Source: DASSUC01 sp035649895 (GTDB lineage Bacteria > Actinomycetota > Actinomycetes > Mycobacteriales > Micromonosporaceae). From it: a stretch of DNA of 23,243 bases. This document shows, piece by piece, positions 5,765 through 13,734 of this stretch. The stretch lies in assembly GCA_035649895.1 (NCBI GenBank), contig DASRIS010000182.1, positions 1-23,243 of the forward strand, in the 5' to 3' direction. Position numbers and translations under genes: made by a program. Below the pieces are notes generated by a model, which was given only the letters and a program-made list of their open reading frames with translations, was not told the origin of the DNA and searched no databases. The first letter of the stretch is position 1. The number at the start of each line of letters is the position of its first letter.

Positions 5765-8704
5765 ATGTCTGAGGAGAGGCACGTCCAGCCGGCAGGAGCA
5801 TCGACTCCGGCCTTTGTAGGTCGCATAGCCGAGCTAGGCGTGCTCAGCGAGGCACTTGAGTCTGCTGGAGAAGGACGTGGTGGAGCCTACGTCGTCATCG
5901 GCGAGGCCGGCATCGGCAAGACCCGCCTGGCGAGCGAGGTGGCCAGCGCTGCCGACCGGGCCGGGATGCCCAGCCTGCGCGGGCGGGCGACCGAGGCGAC
6001 GGTGCCTTACCGCCCGCTGAGCGAGGCGCTTCTCTCCGCGTTCCGGCACCGGGTTCCGCCGGCGGACCCGGTCCTGCGGGCGTACCGGCCGGTCCTTTCC
6101 CGGCTGGTGCCGGAGTGGCGGAAGCGGCTTGTGCCGGCCATCGAGGAGGATCCCGTCGTACTCGCCGAGGCGGTGCTGCGCCTGCTGGCCGTGCTCGGCC
6201 GGCGCCAAGGCTGCCTCGTCGTGCTGGAGGACCTGCAGCACTGCGACGGGCACACGCTGTCGGTCATCGAGTACCTGACCGACAACCTCGACCGCGAACC
6301 CGTCGTGCTGATCGGCACCGTCGGTACGCAGCCCGGCCCCCCGCTCACCTTGGTCCGGTCGCTGGCCCAACGGCGGGTGGCCACCGTCGTGGATCTCGAA
6401 GGGCTCGATGACCAGGACGTCGGCCGGCTCGCGGCCAGCCGGCTCGGCGTACCAGTGGCCGACGTGCCGGTGGCCGTCCTCCACCGGCTGCGGCACGACG
6501 CCGGAGGCGTGCCCCGCTACGTCGAGGAGCTGCTGGACGCGATGGTGCGCGAGGGCGTGGTGGAGCGCACCGGCGGCGGCTGGCGGGTACGCGGCCCGCT
6601 GCGGTACGGCGTGCCGGGCTCGATCGTGGACTCGGTCTGCGCGCTCGCCACCCGGCTCGGTCCGGCGACGCGGTTGGTGCTGGAGACGGCCGCGATCCAG
6701 GGCGACCAGTTCCACCTCGCGGTGGTCGGCGCGGTCACCGGCCTCGACCGTGCGGAGCTCGCCGGATCCGTACGGGCCGCGGCAGCGGCGCGGCTCGTGG
6801 CCTGCGACGGGAAAGTGGGCGATGGGGAGCTGTACGCCTTCCGCCACGCCATCGTGCCCCGCGCCCTGCGCGCCGGCCTGTTGCCGCCCGAGCGGGCAGA
6901 CCTGTCCCGCCGCGCGGCCGACGCCATCGAAAACACGTTTCCGGACCTGCCGGACCGGTGGTGCACGGTCGCCGCCGAGCTGCGGCTGGTCGCTGGCGAC
7001 CGTACCCGTGCAGCCACCTTGCTGCACGAGGCCGGCCGGCGCGCCGCGAACCAGGGAGCCATCGCGTCCGCCATACCGTTGCTGGAGCGTGGCCTGAACC
7101 TGTTGGCGGAGGCCGGCGCGCCCGACAGCCCAGACCTGGCCGCCGGTCTGGTGGAGACACTCCTCGACGCCTTCCTGGCCGCCGGCACGTTCGGCCCTGC
7201 GGTCGCCCTGGCCGGCCGGGCCGCCGGGCTGGTACCGGACCACCGGCAGGCAGGCGTGCACCTGCGACTCGCGCAGGCCTACAGCCTGGCTGGGCGGCGG
7301 GAGGCCGGTGTGGAAGAGGTACGGCGGGCCGGCGCTCTGCTGGCCAGCTCGACCGATGCCGCGACCACCGCCAGGTTCGACGTGGTCACGGCGCAGCTCG
7401 CCCTCGACGGCCCGGCCGCGGACCGGGTGCCGGCCGCCGAAGAGCTCGCCGACCGGGCGCTGCGCACAGCCGTCACCGCACTGCGGCCGGAGATCGCGTG
7501 CGAGGCGCTCGAGGTGCTCGGCGGCTGCGCGCGGCTGCGCGACCCCGCCAAGGCCGACGCGTTCTTCCTGCGTGGGCTGGAGCTCGCGCACGAGCACGGG
7601 CTGGGTGCGTGGCAGATGCGGCTGCTCAGCCAGCTCGGCGACTTCGAAGGTGACCGGTCCGGTTCATTGGCCGGCCTGGTGGTCGCGCGGGATGCGGCCT
7701 TCGACGGCGGCGCGACGGTGACCGCGCTGGCCCTGGAGGCCAGGCTCGGCGTGCTGCGGCTCCTCAGGGGCGACTACGCCGAGGCCGAACGGGCGGCGCG
7801 GCGGTGCCACGACACCGGCGGCCGGCTGCACCTGGCCCAGATCCAGCTCACCGGGCTCGGCCTGCGTTGCTGCGTCGCAGCGCACCGGCACCGGCGCGGC
7901 GAGCTGGGTACGCTGCTCGCCCGGTTCCAGGCCGGCGGTGGCGACGGGAGCGACTTCGCCGTGGCGCTGTGGGGGTTGGGCCTCGCCTTCAGCGCGTTGC
8001 TTGACGAGGACCGTGAGCAGGCGCGCGCCGAGCTGCACCGCGCGGCGTCGGCGGCCGCGACCAGGCCGAGCCGCTACTGGCCACTCGTGTGTGGACCGCA
8101 CCTCCTGCTGGCGGCGCTCGCCGGCGACGCCGGCTGGGCCGAGCTCGACTCCGCCGCCGGCACGCTCGGCAGGTCTGCCTGGGGCCGCCGGTTCAGCCTG
8201 CTGACCCGGGCGGTCCTGCGCGGCCGGGAGGGCCACGGTGCGCGGGCACAGCAGGCGGTAAAGGAGCTCCTGGCGATCCAGGCGCCGCAGCCGCTCGCGT
8301 ACCACCTTGGGCTCCGGCTCCTCGCGCAGGCCGCGCTCGACGACGGCTGGGGCGACCCCGCACCGTGGCTGCGCGAGGCCGAGGCGTACTTCCACGCGCT
8401 GCCGGCGCCACCGGTCGCCGCCGCGTGCCGGGCGCTGCTCCGCCGGGCCGGCATCCGGGTGCCCCAGCGCCGCCAGGGCATGGCCGCGGTCCCACCGCGG
8501 CTGCGCAAGGTCGGGGTGACCGTGCGGGAGTACGAGGTGCTGGAGCTGGTCGCCGCCTCGCTCAGCAACCGCGAGATCGCCCGGAGCCTGTTCCTGTCGC
8601 CCCGCACCGTCGAGAAGCATGTGGCGAGCCTGCTGGCCAAGACGGGTGAGACCGATCGGGTCGGACTGGCCCGGCACGCCACCGGCCCGCACCCACGGGT
8701 GTAG
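5765..8704 (+). CDS. LAL-type LuxR-family transcriptional regulator with N-terminal AAA/NACHT-like ATPase
   Basis: Large ATP-binding regulator of the LuxR family (LAL), 979 aa. Residues 15-60 carry FVGR and the Walker A loop GEAGIGKT (46-53); Walker B is LVVLEDLQHCD (151-161). A long helical, TPR-like middle follows. The LuxR DNA-binding domain lies at about 913-970, with VTVREYEVLELVA and the recognition segment NREIARSLFLSPRTVEKHV. LAL proteins are usual cluster-situated activators in actinomycete specialised metabolism. This gene converges on the biosynthetic operon, with only 4 bp between the stop codons (8704 and 8709), so no terminator can sit between them. The AT-rich upstream region and lack of an SD suggest leaderless or weak translation. 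A pathway-specific activator role is inferred from position. Confidence 0.92.
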   Translation: MSEERHVQPAGASTPAFVGRIAELGVLSEALESAGEGRGGAYVVIGEAGIGKTRLASEVASAADRAGMPSLRGRATEATVPYRPLSEALLSAFRHRVPPADPVLRAYRPVLSRLVPEWRKRLVPAIEEDPVVLAEAVLRLLAVLGRRQGCLVVLEDLQHCDGHTLSVIEYLTDNLDREPVVLIGTVGTQPGPPLTLVRSLAQRRVATVVDLEGLDDQDVGRLAASRLGVPVADVPVAVLHRLRHDAGGVPRYVEELLDAMVREGVVERTGGGWRVRGPLRYGVPGSIVDSVCALATRLGPATRLVLETAAIQGDQFHLAVVGAVTGLDRAELAGSVRAAAAARLVACDGKVGDGELYAFRHAIVPRALRAGLLPPERADLSRRAADAIENTFPDLPDRWCTVAAELRLVAGDRTRAATLLHEAGRRAANQGAIASAIPLLERGLNLLAEAGAPDSPDLAAGLVETLLDAFLAAGTFGPAVALAGRAAGLVPDHRQAGVHLRLAQAYSLAGRREAGVEEVRRAGALLASSTDAATTARFDVVTAQLALDGPAADRVPAAEELADRALRTAVTALRPEIACEALEVLGGCARLRDPAKADAFFLRGLELAHEHGLGAWQMRLLSQLGDFEGDRSGSLAGLVVARDAAFDGGATVTALALEARLGVLRLLRGDYAEAERAARRCHDTGGRLHLAQIQLTGLGLRCCVAAHRHRRGELGTLLARFQAGGGDGSDFAVALWGLGLAFSALLDEDREQARAELHRAASAAATRPSRYWPLVCGPHLLLAALAGDAGWAELDSAAGTLGRSAWGRRFSLLTRAVLRGREGHGARAQQAVKELLAIQAPQPLAYHLGLRLLAQAALDDGWGDPAPWLREAEAYFHALPAPPVAAACRALLRRAGIRVPQRRQGMAAVPPRLRKVGVTVREYEVLELVAASLSNREIARSLFLSPRTVEKHVASLLAKTGETDRVGLARHATGPHPRV

Positions 8705-8708
8705 AGAG

Positions 8709-9743
8709 TCAGGCCGCAGCGGCCGGCACAGCGGCCTCGGCGGCCCAGAACTCGACCGACCGCTGGAAGGCGGCGCACAGCCGGTCGTGGTGCAGCTGTG
8801 CCGCCAGGCCGAGCTCCGGCAGCGAGGTGGGCAGTGGCCGGCCGGTCTGGAACAGGTCGAGCAGCTCCGCGAACGAGTGGAACGTGCGCCGCAGGACCGG
8901 CGGGCCGATGTCCTCCAGCAGGGGCAGCAGCAGCCGGTCGACGGACTCCTTCGGCACCATCCTGGGCGGCGTGCCGGGCTGACCGGCCCGGACAGCGGCG
9001 GCCAGGACCAGCTGCACCAGGTCGTCGACGGTCAACGCGTGCGGGCCCGCGGTCAGCCAGAAGTCGCCGCTGCGGACCTCGTCACGGACCAGCCGGCCGA
9101 CGGCGCACGCGGCGACGTCCTGGGCGATGAAGTCGATCAGCGACGACGGGTCCGCCGGCAGCACCGGGACCAGGCCCCGGTAGACCGCGCCCATGACCTT
9201 GTGGATGCCCTGGAACGCGGCCATCCGGCCATCGCGGGAGTCGCCGATGACGATCGACGGCCGCACGATGACCGCGTCCAGGCCGCTGTCCCGGACGGCA
9301 CGCTCGGCCAGCTGCTTGGACTCCACGTACGCGGCCAGCCCGCTCGCGGCCGCGGCGGTGTGCTCCCTGGGCTGCGCCACCGCGGCGAACGCCGTACCGA
9401 TGTGGTAGAGGCGGGCGCCGGCCTCCTCCGCCAGGTGCAGGACCTCCTGGGTGCCGGCGACGTTGGTCGCGCGTATCTGCGCCGGGTCGGCCCGCCAGTT
9501 GGTGGTCGCGCCGGCGTGCACCACGATGTCCACCCGCCGGCACAGCTCGCGCCACTCGCCCGCGGTCCGGCCGAACCGCCGGCTGCACAGGTCACCGGGG
9601 ACCTCCGTCACCCGGGGGTCGCCGACCCGCGTGCGGCGGCACAGGCAGAGCAGGGTGAAGTCACCGGCGAGCTCCTCGATGAAGGCGCGCCCCATGACCC
9701 CGGTCCCGCCGGTCAACAGAATGGTGGGTCGGTGGTCCGTCAT
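8709..9743 (-). CDS. Thioester reductase-like SDR (NAD_binding_4 / fatty acyl reductase type)
   Basis: NAD(P)H-dependent extended SDR, 344 aa, start ATG 9743 with SD AGGGAG just upstream. The Rossmann loop TGGTGVMG is at residues 11-18, the catalytic YVESK at 139-143, and the phrase VVHAGATTNW (74-83) is typical of the carboxylic-acid/thioester reductase (male-sterility) branch. Such enzymes reduce an acyl thioester to an aldehyde or alcohol. No carrier protein or adenylation domain is visible nearby, so it would act on an acyl-CoA or an acyl-ACP made elsewhere. It is the last gene of the leftward operon, 19 bp after the DUF2156 gene. In an azoxy pathway it could supply a fatty aldehyde for amine formation, or reduce a carboxyl-derived group of the product; both are inferences. 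An N-terminal extension to 9905 is open but would overlap the upstream gene. Confidence 0.85.
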   Translation of the reverse strand: MTDHRPTILLTGGTGVMGRAFIEELAGDFTLLCLCRRTRVGDPRVTEVPGDLCSRRFGRTAGEWRELCRRVDIVVHAGATTNWRADPAQIRATNVAGTQEVLHLAEEAGARLYHIGTAFAAVAQPREHTAAAASGLAAYVESKQLAERAVRDSGLDAVIVRPSIVIGDSRDGRMAAFQGIHKVMGAVYRGLVPVLPADPSSLIDFIAQDVAACAVGRLVRDEVRSGDFWLTAGPHALTVDDLVQLVLAAAVRAGQPGTPPRMVPKESVDRLLLPLLEDIGPPVLRRTFHSFAELLDLFQTGRPLPTSLPELGLAAQLHHDRLCAAFQRSVEFWAAEAAVPAAAA

Positions 9744-9762
9744 CACGCTCCCTACTGGACAG

Positions 9763-10734
9763 TCAGATGATGTTGGCGGTACGCAAAAGGCTCCAGACCG
9801 CGCCAAGGCCAGGCCGGCCGTGGAACGCGAGGTACTCGGGCAGCACGACGTGCGGGCCCCACTTCTCCTTGTAGGCGAGCTGGGTCCGGGCCGGGTAGAT
9901 GGCATCGCCGTGCGCCGCCAGCAGCCGGACCAGCCGCGCGATGAACCGGCTGGCGCCGGCGACCTCGTGGGCCGGGTCCAGCCCGGTGAACGGGGTGAAC
10001 CCGAAGTGCAGCCACTGCGCCCCCTCCGCCTGGAAGCGCTCGAGGGCGGTGAGGTTGATGGTCTCCATCACGCCGGGCGCGGCGTCCTGCCGGCGCCGGC
10101 TCAGGTCGTGCAGCCAGCCCGGGCGGCAGCCGCCGGCCGGCGAGTAGGAGATGTACGCCAGGACCTGCTCACCGCAGCGCCCGACGAACAGCCGCCGGTG
10201 CCGCTGGAGCGGGCCCGTCCGCTCGCCGACCAGGAACCGCAGCGGCCGTACGTGCCGCCCCTTCGCGCGCAGCCACTGCCGGTCCAGCTCGGCCAGGCGC
10301 GGCTCGTACTCCTCGACGGCGACCTCGTCCACGGTCAGGCCGCTGCGCCGGGCCCGCGAGATCTTGTTACGCAGCCGCATGAACCGGCCGCCGCGGAGGC
10401 TGAAGTCGGCGAGCCGGACCGCGTACGACGCGCCGACCTGGTTGACGGTGAAGCCGTGCGCCGCGTAGATCTCCGCGTCGGCCCGCTGGAGCTGGATGGC
10501 CACGACGCGCCGGCCCTGCCGCGCGGCGTACTCGAGAAAGCCGCGCAGCAGCGCCGGGTAGTCCGCCGGCGGGGCGAACGCTCCGGCGAACTGCACCAGG
10601 TACCGGCCGTGCTGGCGGTAGGCGACGAACCCGGCCAGCCCTGGTGTGGTGAAGGCGGCCTTCTCGGAGTTGAGCGCGAGGAAGGCGCTGGGGTTGTCGC
10701 CGAAGGCGGTCACCGCGTCAATGGTGGAGAGCAT
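9763..10734 (-). CDS. DUF2156 (LPG_synthase_C-like) aminoacyl-tRNA transferase-type protein, VlmA-like
   Basis: 323 aa from ATG 10734, set by the strong SD AGGGAGG 5-6 nt upstream. The protein has the double-GNAT look of the DUF2156/phosphatidylglycerol lysyltransferase C-terminal family: N-terminal AFLALNSEKAAF and GFVAYRQHGRYLVQFAG, a mid-segment RLRNKISRARRSGLTVDEV, then the C-terminal lobe with INLTALERF, QWLHFGFTPF, and the closing LAYKEKWGPH. Unlike MprF it has no membrane domain. In valanimycin biosynthesis VlmA, as I recall a protein of this type, transfers serine from seryl-tRNA to isobutylhydroxylamine. Lying between a VlmO-like membrane protein and an SDR in the same operon, it is best read as the aminoacyl transfer step. 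Its start overlaps the end of the upstream gene by 17 bp, suggesting coupling. The amino acid used is not shown by the sequence. Confidence 0.85.
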   Translation of the reverse strand: MLSTIDAVTAFGDNPSAFLALNSEKAAFTTPGLAGFVAYRQHGRYLVQFAGAFAPPADYPALLRGFLEYAARQGRRVVAIQLQRADAEIYAAHGFTVNQVGASYAVRLADFSLRGGRFMRLRNKISRARRSGLTVDEVAVEEYEPRLAELDRQWLRAKGRHVRPLRFLVGERTGPLQRHRRLFVGRCGEQVLAYISYSPAGGCRPGWLHDLSRRRQDAAPGVMETINLTALERFQAEGAQWLHFGFTPFTGLDPAHEVAGASRFIARLVRLLAAHGDAIYPARTQLAYKEKWGPHVVLPEYLAFHGRPGLGAVWSLLRTANII

Positions 10735-11230
10735 CGACGACCTCCCTCGCCTCGACGGTCCCCGCCGCCCCGACCCCCCTCGCCGCGGCGTACTGGCCTT
10801 CGAACGCGGCGAACGCCGGGTGGGTCGACGGCTCGAACGGCACCCCGAACGGCTTGGGGGTGTTGCCGAACAGGGCACGGTCACCGAAGAGGTGGATCGG
10901 CACGGCCAGCAGTGCCCACTCCGGACCGACCAGCAGCGCCCACACCCCGACCAGCAGCCCGCCGGTGACGAGGCTGTGCATGACGTTGTAGGCGACGTAG
11001 TATCCGCGCGCGATCCGCCCGGTCGCGCTGCGCCGGAACGCCACCGCCCCCGGCAGGTAGCCGACCAGGTCGATGACGACGAAGAGCACCACAAACACCG
11101 GCCAGCGGATCTCGCCCAGGTGGGCGGCTGCCAGGCCGGCCGACACGCCCAGCGCGGCCAGCCACTCGAGCCTCGCCAGCCGGTAGGTGGTGGGTGTCTC
11201 GAACCGGTTGCAGTGGTCCACGCCCGTCAC
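10718..11230 (-). CDS. Small integral membrane protein, candidate VlmO-like N-N bond-forming protein
   Basis: 170 aa, GTG start at 11230 overlapping the stop of the VlmB-like gene (GTGA, 4-bp overlap). Four hydrophobic spans are visible (beginning LAALGVSAGLAAAHL, VFVVLFVVIDLVGYL, VMHSLVTGGLLVGVWAL, ALLAVPIHLF). Conserved-looking polar motifs lie at membrane edges: AYNVMHS, HLFGDRALFGNTPKPFG and the N-terminal RFETPTTYRLARLEW. The YN..H and H..DR.L patterns recall DUF4260-type membrane proteins. In the valanimycin pathway the membrane protein VlmO has been reported to convert an O-seryl-hydroxylamine to a hydrazine. The position, between VlmA-like and VlmB-like genes, makes the same role likely here, but I assign it mainly by context. 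The last residues lie within the 5' end of the next gene. Confidence 0.75.
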   Translation of the reverse strand: MTGVDHCNRFETPTTYRLARLEWLAALGVSAGLAAAHLGEIRWPVFVVLFVVIDLVGYLPGAVAFRRSATGRIARGYYVAYNVMHSLVTGGLLVGVWALLVGPEWALLAVPIHLFGDRALFGNTPKPFGVPFEPSTHPAFAAFEGQYAAARGVGAAGTVEAREVVDALHH

Positions 11231-12198
11231 CCCCCGGACAGACCCATGTACGCCAGCCGGGTCTGCTGCATCTCGTACGACCAGGTAAGCGCCTGGCTGA
11301 TGCGCTCCTCCGGGGTGGTGTCCACGAGCCGGCGCCCGGGCCAGACCTCGTAGCCGCCGGCCACCTCCGCGTGCATGGCCAGCCCCGCCTGGAACAAGGC
11401 CTCCCGGCGGCCGAGCATCGCAAGGATCGGGACCGTCTGCCACAGCTGCTGGCCGCGCGCGACCATGTCGCGGAGCCGGCCGGCGTCGGCGGGGTTGTCC
11501 CGGACGTGCCGGCGGACGATCGTGCTGCCGACGGTGAGGTGGCGTATCTCGTCGATGCCCGCCCCGCGCTCGATCTCCGCCGCGGCCGGGTCGAGCACCC
11601 GCCACTTGCGTTCGCTCAGCTCGGCGGCTGGCGCGAGCACCCCCTCGACGAGGATGGTCAGCAGCACCACGCCACCGATGAAGTCCCCGGCGTCGATGGT
11701 GGGCCGGCAGAAGTCGTCGAGCGGCACCAGGATCTCCTGGATGTCCTTGCCGGACGCCGTCTCGATGGTGTCGGCCAGGTCGGGCTCGGGAACCCCCAGC
11801 TCCACCAGGTGGCCGCGGAAGACGCGCGCGTGCCGCGCCTCGTCGATGAGCTGGGTGGCGTAGAACTCCATGGTGTCGGTGTCGGGCGCCAGCGCCACCA
11901 GATGGGAGATCGCTCGCGTCGCCTTGTCCTCGGCCACCGACCGGAAGCCCAGCTCGCTGACGATCGCCGAGCGCAGCGGTCCGTCGGCGCACATGTACGC
12001 CGGGATGGCGGCCTGCGGGGTGTGGCCCCGGACGAGGCCGGCCAGGGTGCCCTGGGCGACGGCTGACAGCCAGTACTCGAGGTTGCACTGTTCCGGCGTC
12101 AGCTCCAGGCTCATCGCCCCGTCCAGCAGGCCGGGTGCGGCGTGCCAGTCGGCCTCGACCGGCGTGGCGGCCGTCTGGCTGGTTGCCTCGATGGTCAT
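11227..12198 (-). CDS. vlmB: VlmB-like ferritin-fold diiron oxygenase
   Basis: 323 aa from ATG 12198, with SD AGGAG 5 nt upstream; a GTG at 12204 overlaps that SD and is less likely. It shows the VlmB-family opening LTPEQCNLEYWLSAVAQGTL (33-52) and a ferritin-like metal site: Glu90 (SVAEDKATR), Glu120/His123 (DEARH), Glu185 (VEGVLAPAAEL) and Glu217/His220 (DEIRH). All expected ligands are present, so it should bind two irons and activate oxygen. VlmB has been reported to oxidise the hydrazine intermediate by four electrons to the azoxy group of valanimycin. The family also occurs outside the valanimycin cluster. Here it follows the MmgE/PrpD gene after 27 bp that contain a tandem duplication carrying the SD, and overlaps the membrane-protein gene by 4 bp. 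Confidence 0.9.
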   Translation of the reverse strand: MTIEATSQTAATPVEADWHAAPGLLDGAMSLELTPEQCNLEYWLSAVAQGTLAGLVRGHTPQAAIPAYMCADGPLRSAIVSELGFRSVAEDKATRAISHLVALAPDTDTMEFYATQLIDEARHARVFRGHLVELGVPEPDLADTIETASGKDIQEILVPLDDFCRPTIDAGDFIGGVVLLTILVEGVLAPAAELSERKWRVLDPAAAEIERGAGIDEIRHLTVGSTIVRRHVRDNPADAGRLRDMVARGQQLWQTVPILAMLGRREALFQAGLAMHAEVAGGYEVWPGRRLVDTTPEERISQALTWSYEMQQTRLAYMGLSGG

Positions 12199-12203
12199 CC
12201 TCA

Positions 12204-12235
12204 CTCCTAACAGGACAGTTGGCTCCTAACAGGAC
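12204..12235 (-). repeat. Tandem duplication carrying stop codon and SD between MmgE/PrpD and VlmB-like genes
   Basis: CTCCTAACAGGAC occurs at 12204-12216 and again at 12223-12235, an offset of 19 bp, on the plus strand. Read in the gene direction, each copy gives GTCCTGTTAGGAG: the first copy contains the TAG stop of the MmgE/PrpD gene (12228-12226), the second supplies the AGGAG SD of the VlmB-like gene. The spacing suggests that a once tighter stop/SD junction was duplicated. Confidence 0.85.
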
Positions 12236-13734
12236 GGCTCCAGCGCCGCCTCGACCAGGCGGGTGACCTCGACCGCCGACGCGTGCTCCAGCGCCAGGAC
12301 GCCGTCGGCGACGGCCTCGGAACCGCCGGTGGCACAGAACTTCCGCCGGACCAGATCCGGGTGGTGGGCCCTGGTGTCCGGGCCGACAGCTCCGACCGGG
12401 ATGTCCCGTGCCCGCTCGAACGACCGCCCGTCGGCCAGCCGGACGACGACCCGGGCCCCGGTTGTCTTGCTGGCATCGACGAAGCTCGTCTCGGGCGGGC
12501 CCAGCTCGCCGATGAGGTCGGCGAACCACTGGCCGTCGGACCCGGTGCCGCGCCGGCCGTAGCTGCGCAGCCAGGTCACGGCGCGCGGTCCGGCCCGGCG
12601 CAGCGCGGCGCCGACCGGGGCGGTCCCGGTGTAGCAGGCCCGGGTCAGGTCCGGGTCGTGCTCGACGCGCACCTTGCCGGCCAGGGCCCACCGCCGCGCG
12701 TCCCGAGCCGCCGGGGCGGCGAAGTCGGCTATCTTCAGCCCGCCGGTGAGCAGGGCCGTGGCGACCGGGTACGGGATCGACAGGACCAGGGGCGCTATCG
12801 GGGAGTCCGGCCCGCGCAGCTCCGTCTGGGCCCACCGGTCGACGAGCACGGTGTACCAGGGGCTGTGCACCACGACCTCGGCGACGTCCTCGACGTCGAA
12901 CCCGGACGGTAGCTGGCCGTGCAGCTCGGTCGCGCAGTCCACGGCCGCGTCGCCGCCAGGGCCGCTCGGGCGCACCTTGAACGACAGGGTCTCGGTGTGC
13001 CAGCGCGTGGACAGGCCGGCGGTCAGCTCCTCGGGCAGCGGCACGACGGCGTACCGGGAGAGCAGGCCGTCCTCGTCCTCGAGGATGTCGGGGGCGCCGG
13101 CCAGCCCGACCGCCGCCGCGTCGCAGGCGTCCAGCCCGGCGCGTACCGGCACGAAGGTGTTGAGCACCTTGCCGTCGCCGCCCATGAACCCCGGCCCGAC
13201 CGGCTGCGGCGCGTAGGCGAAGGCCAGGCCGAACGCGTCGACCCACCGGCCGGCGGTGGCCGACTCGGCGCGGCACCTGGCAGCGACCGACCCGGCCAGG
13301 TGGGTCTGGGTCGCCAGCTGCCCGTTGAACCGGCCGAGCGTCGAGGCGGCGGTCACCCGGGCGGCGCACTCGTTGGCGGCGACGACCGTTGTGACCAGGG
13401 CCCGCCCGTCGAGGCCGAGCTGGCGGGCGTAGGCCAGGGCGACGGTGACCGTCGAGCTCGACAGGTGCCCGGCGTACGCGGTGTCGTCGTAGTGCAGCCA
13501 CGAGCCGAGCGCGGCCAGGGCACTCGCCGACTGCTTGGGATCGGCCGCCAGCGGCGGGCCGAACGCCTTGGCCAGCGCGGCGCCGACCGGGTGCGCCTGG
13601 CCTGCCCGGACGGCGGCCAGCTGGGACAGCACCTGGCTCTTCGCCCAGCCGACGACCCGCTCGGGAAGGTCGCCATAGGTCAGCTCGCTGGCCCACCCCG
13701 CCAGCTCGGCCATCCGGTAGCGGGGCGCGCTCAT
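12226..13734 (-). CDS. MmgE/PrpD-family protein, VlmK-like dehydratase/lyase
   Basis: 502 aa from ATG 13734, which overlaps the P450 stop (ATGA). The N-terminal part matches the MmgE/PrpD fold: LPERVVGWAKSQVLSQLAAV, HYDDTAYAGHLSSSTVTVAL, then the helical LDGRALVTTVVAANECAARV. The C-terminal half holds the second domain (VEDVAEVVVHSPWY; ARVVVRLADGRSF near the end). Members dehydrate 2-methylcitrate or isomerise cis-aconitate; VlmK of this superfamily eliminates phosphate from phosphorylated valanimycin hydrate to give the acrylate. Beside VlmA-, VlmO- and VlmB-like genes, a VlmK-type elimination is the natural reading. The frame stays open to 13863 inside the P450 gene, but the ATGA junction decides the start. 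The needed partner kinase (VlmJ-type) is not in this operon; the only such kinase seen is at 2403-3326. Confidence 0.87.
   Translation of the reverse strand: MSAPRYRMAELAGWASELTYGDLPERVVGWAKSQVLSQLAAVRAGQAHPVGAALAKAFGPPLAADPKQSASALAALGSWLHYDDTAYAGHLSSSTVTVALAYARQLGLDGRALVTTVVAANECAARVTAASTLGRFNGQLATQTHLAGSVAARCRAESATAGRWVDAFGLAFAYAPQPVGPGFMGGDGKVLNTFVPVRAGLDACDAAAVGLAGAPDILEDEDGLLSRYAVVPLPEELTAGLSTRWHTETLSFKVRPSGPGGDAAVDCATELHGQLPSGFDVEDVAEVVVHSPWYTVLVDRWAQTELRGPDSPIAPLVLSIPYPVATALLTGGLKIADFAAPAARDARRWALAGKVRVEHDPDLTRACYTGTAPVGAALRRAGPRAVTWLRSYGRRGTGSDGQWFADLIGELGPPETSFVDASKTTGARVVVRLADGRSFERARDIPVGAVGPDTRAHHPDLVRRKFCATGGSEAVADGVLALEHASAVEVTRLVEAALEPSC

Noticed and set aside
5834..7597. Long minus-strand frame inside the LAL gene
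   Set aside because: A GC-driven shadow of the LAL gene with no recognisable domain or start signal.
8619..9770. Plus-strand frame antisense to the SDR gene
   Set aside because: Low-complexity composition, no SD; the opposite strand encodes a clear SDR.
12207..12476. Minus-strand 89-aa frame over the stop/SD duplication
   Set aside because: Out of frame with the MmgE/PrpD gene and of shadow composition.
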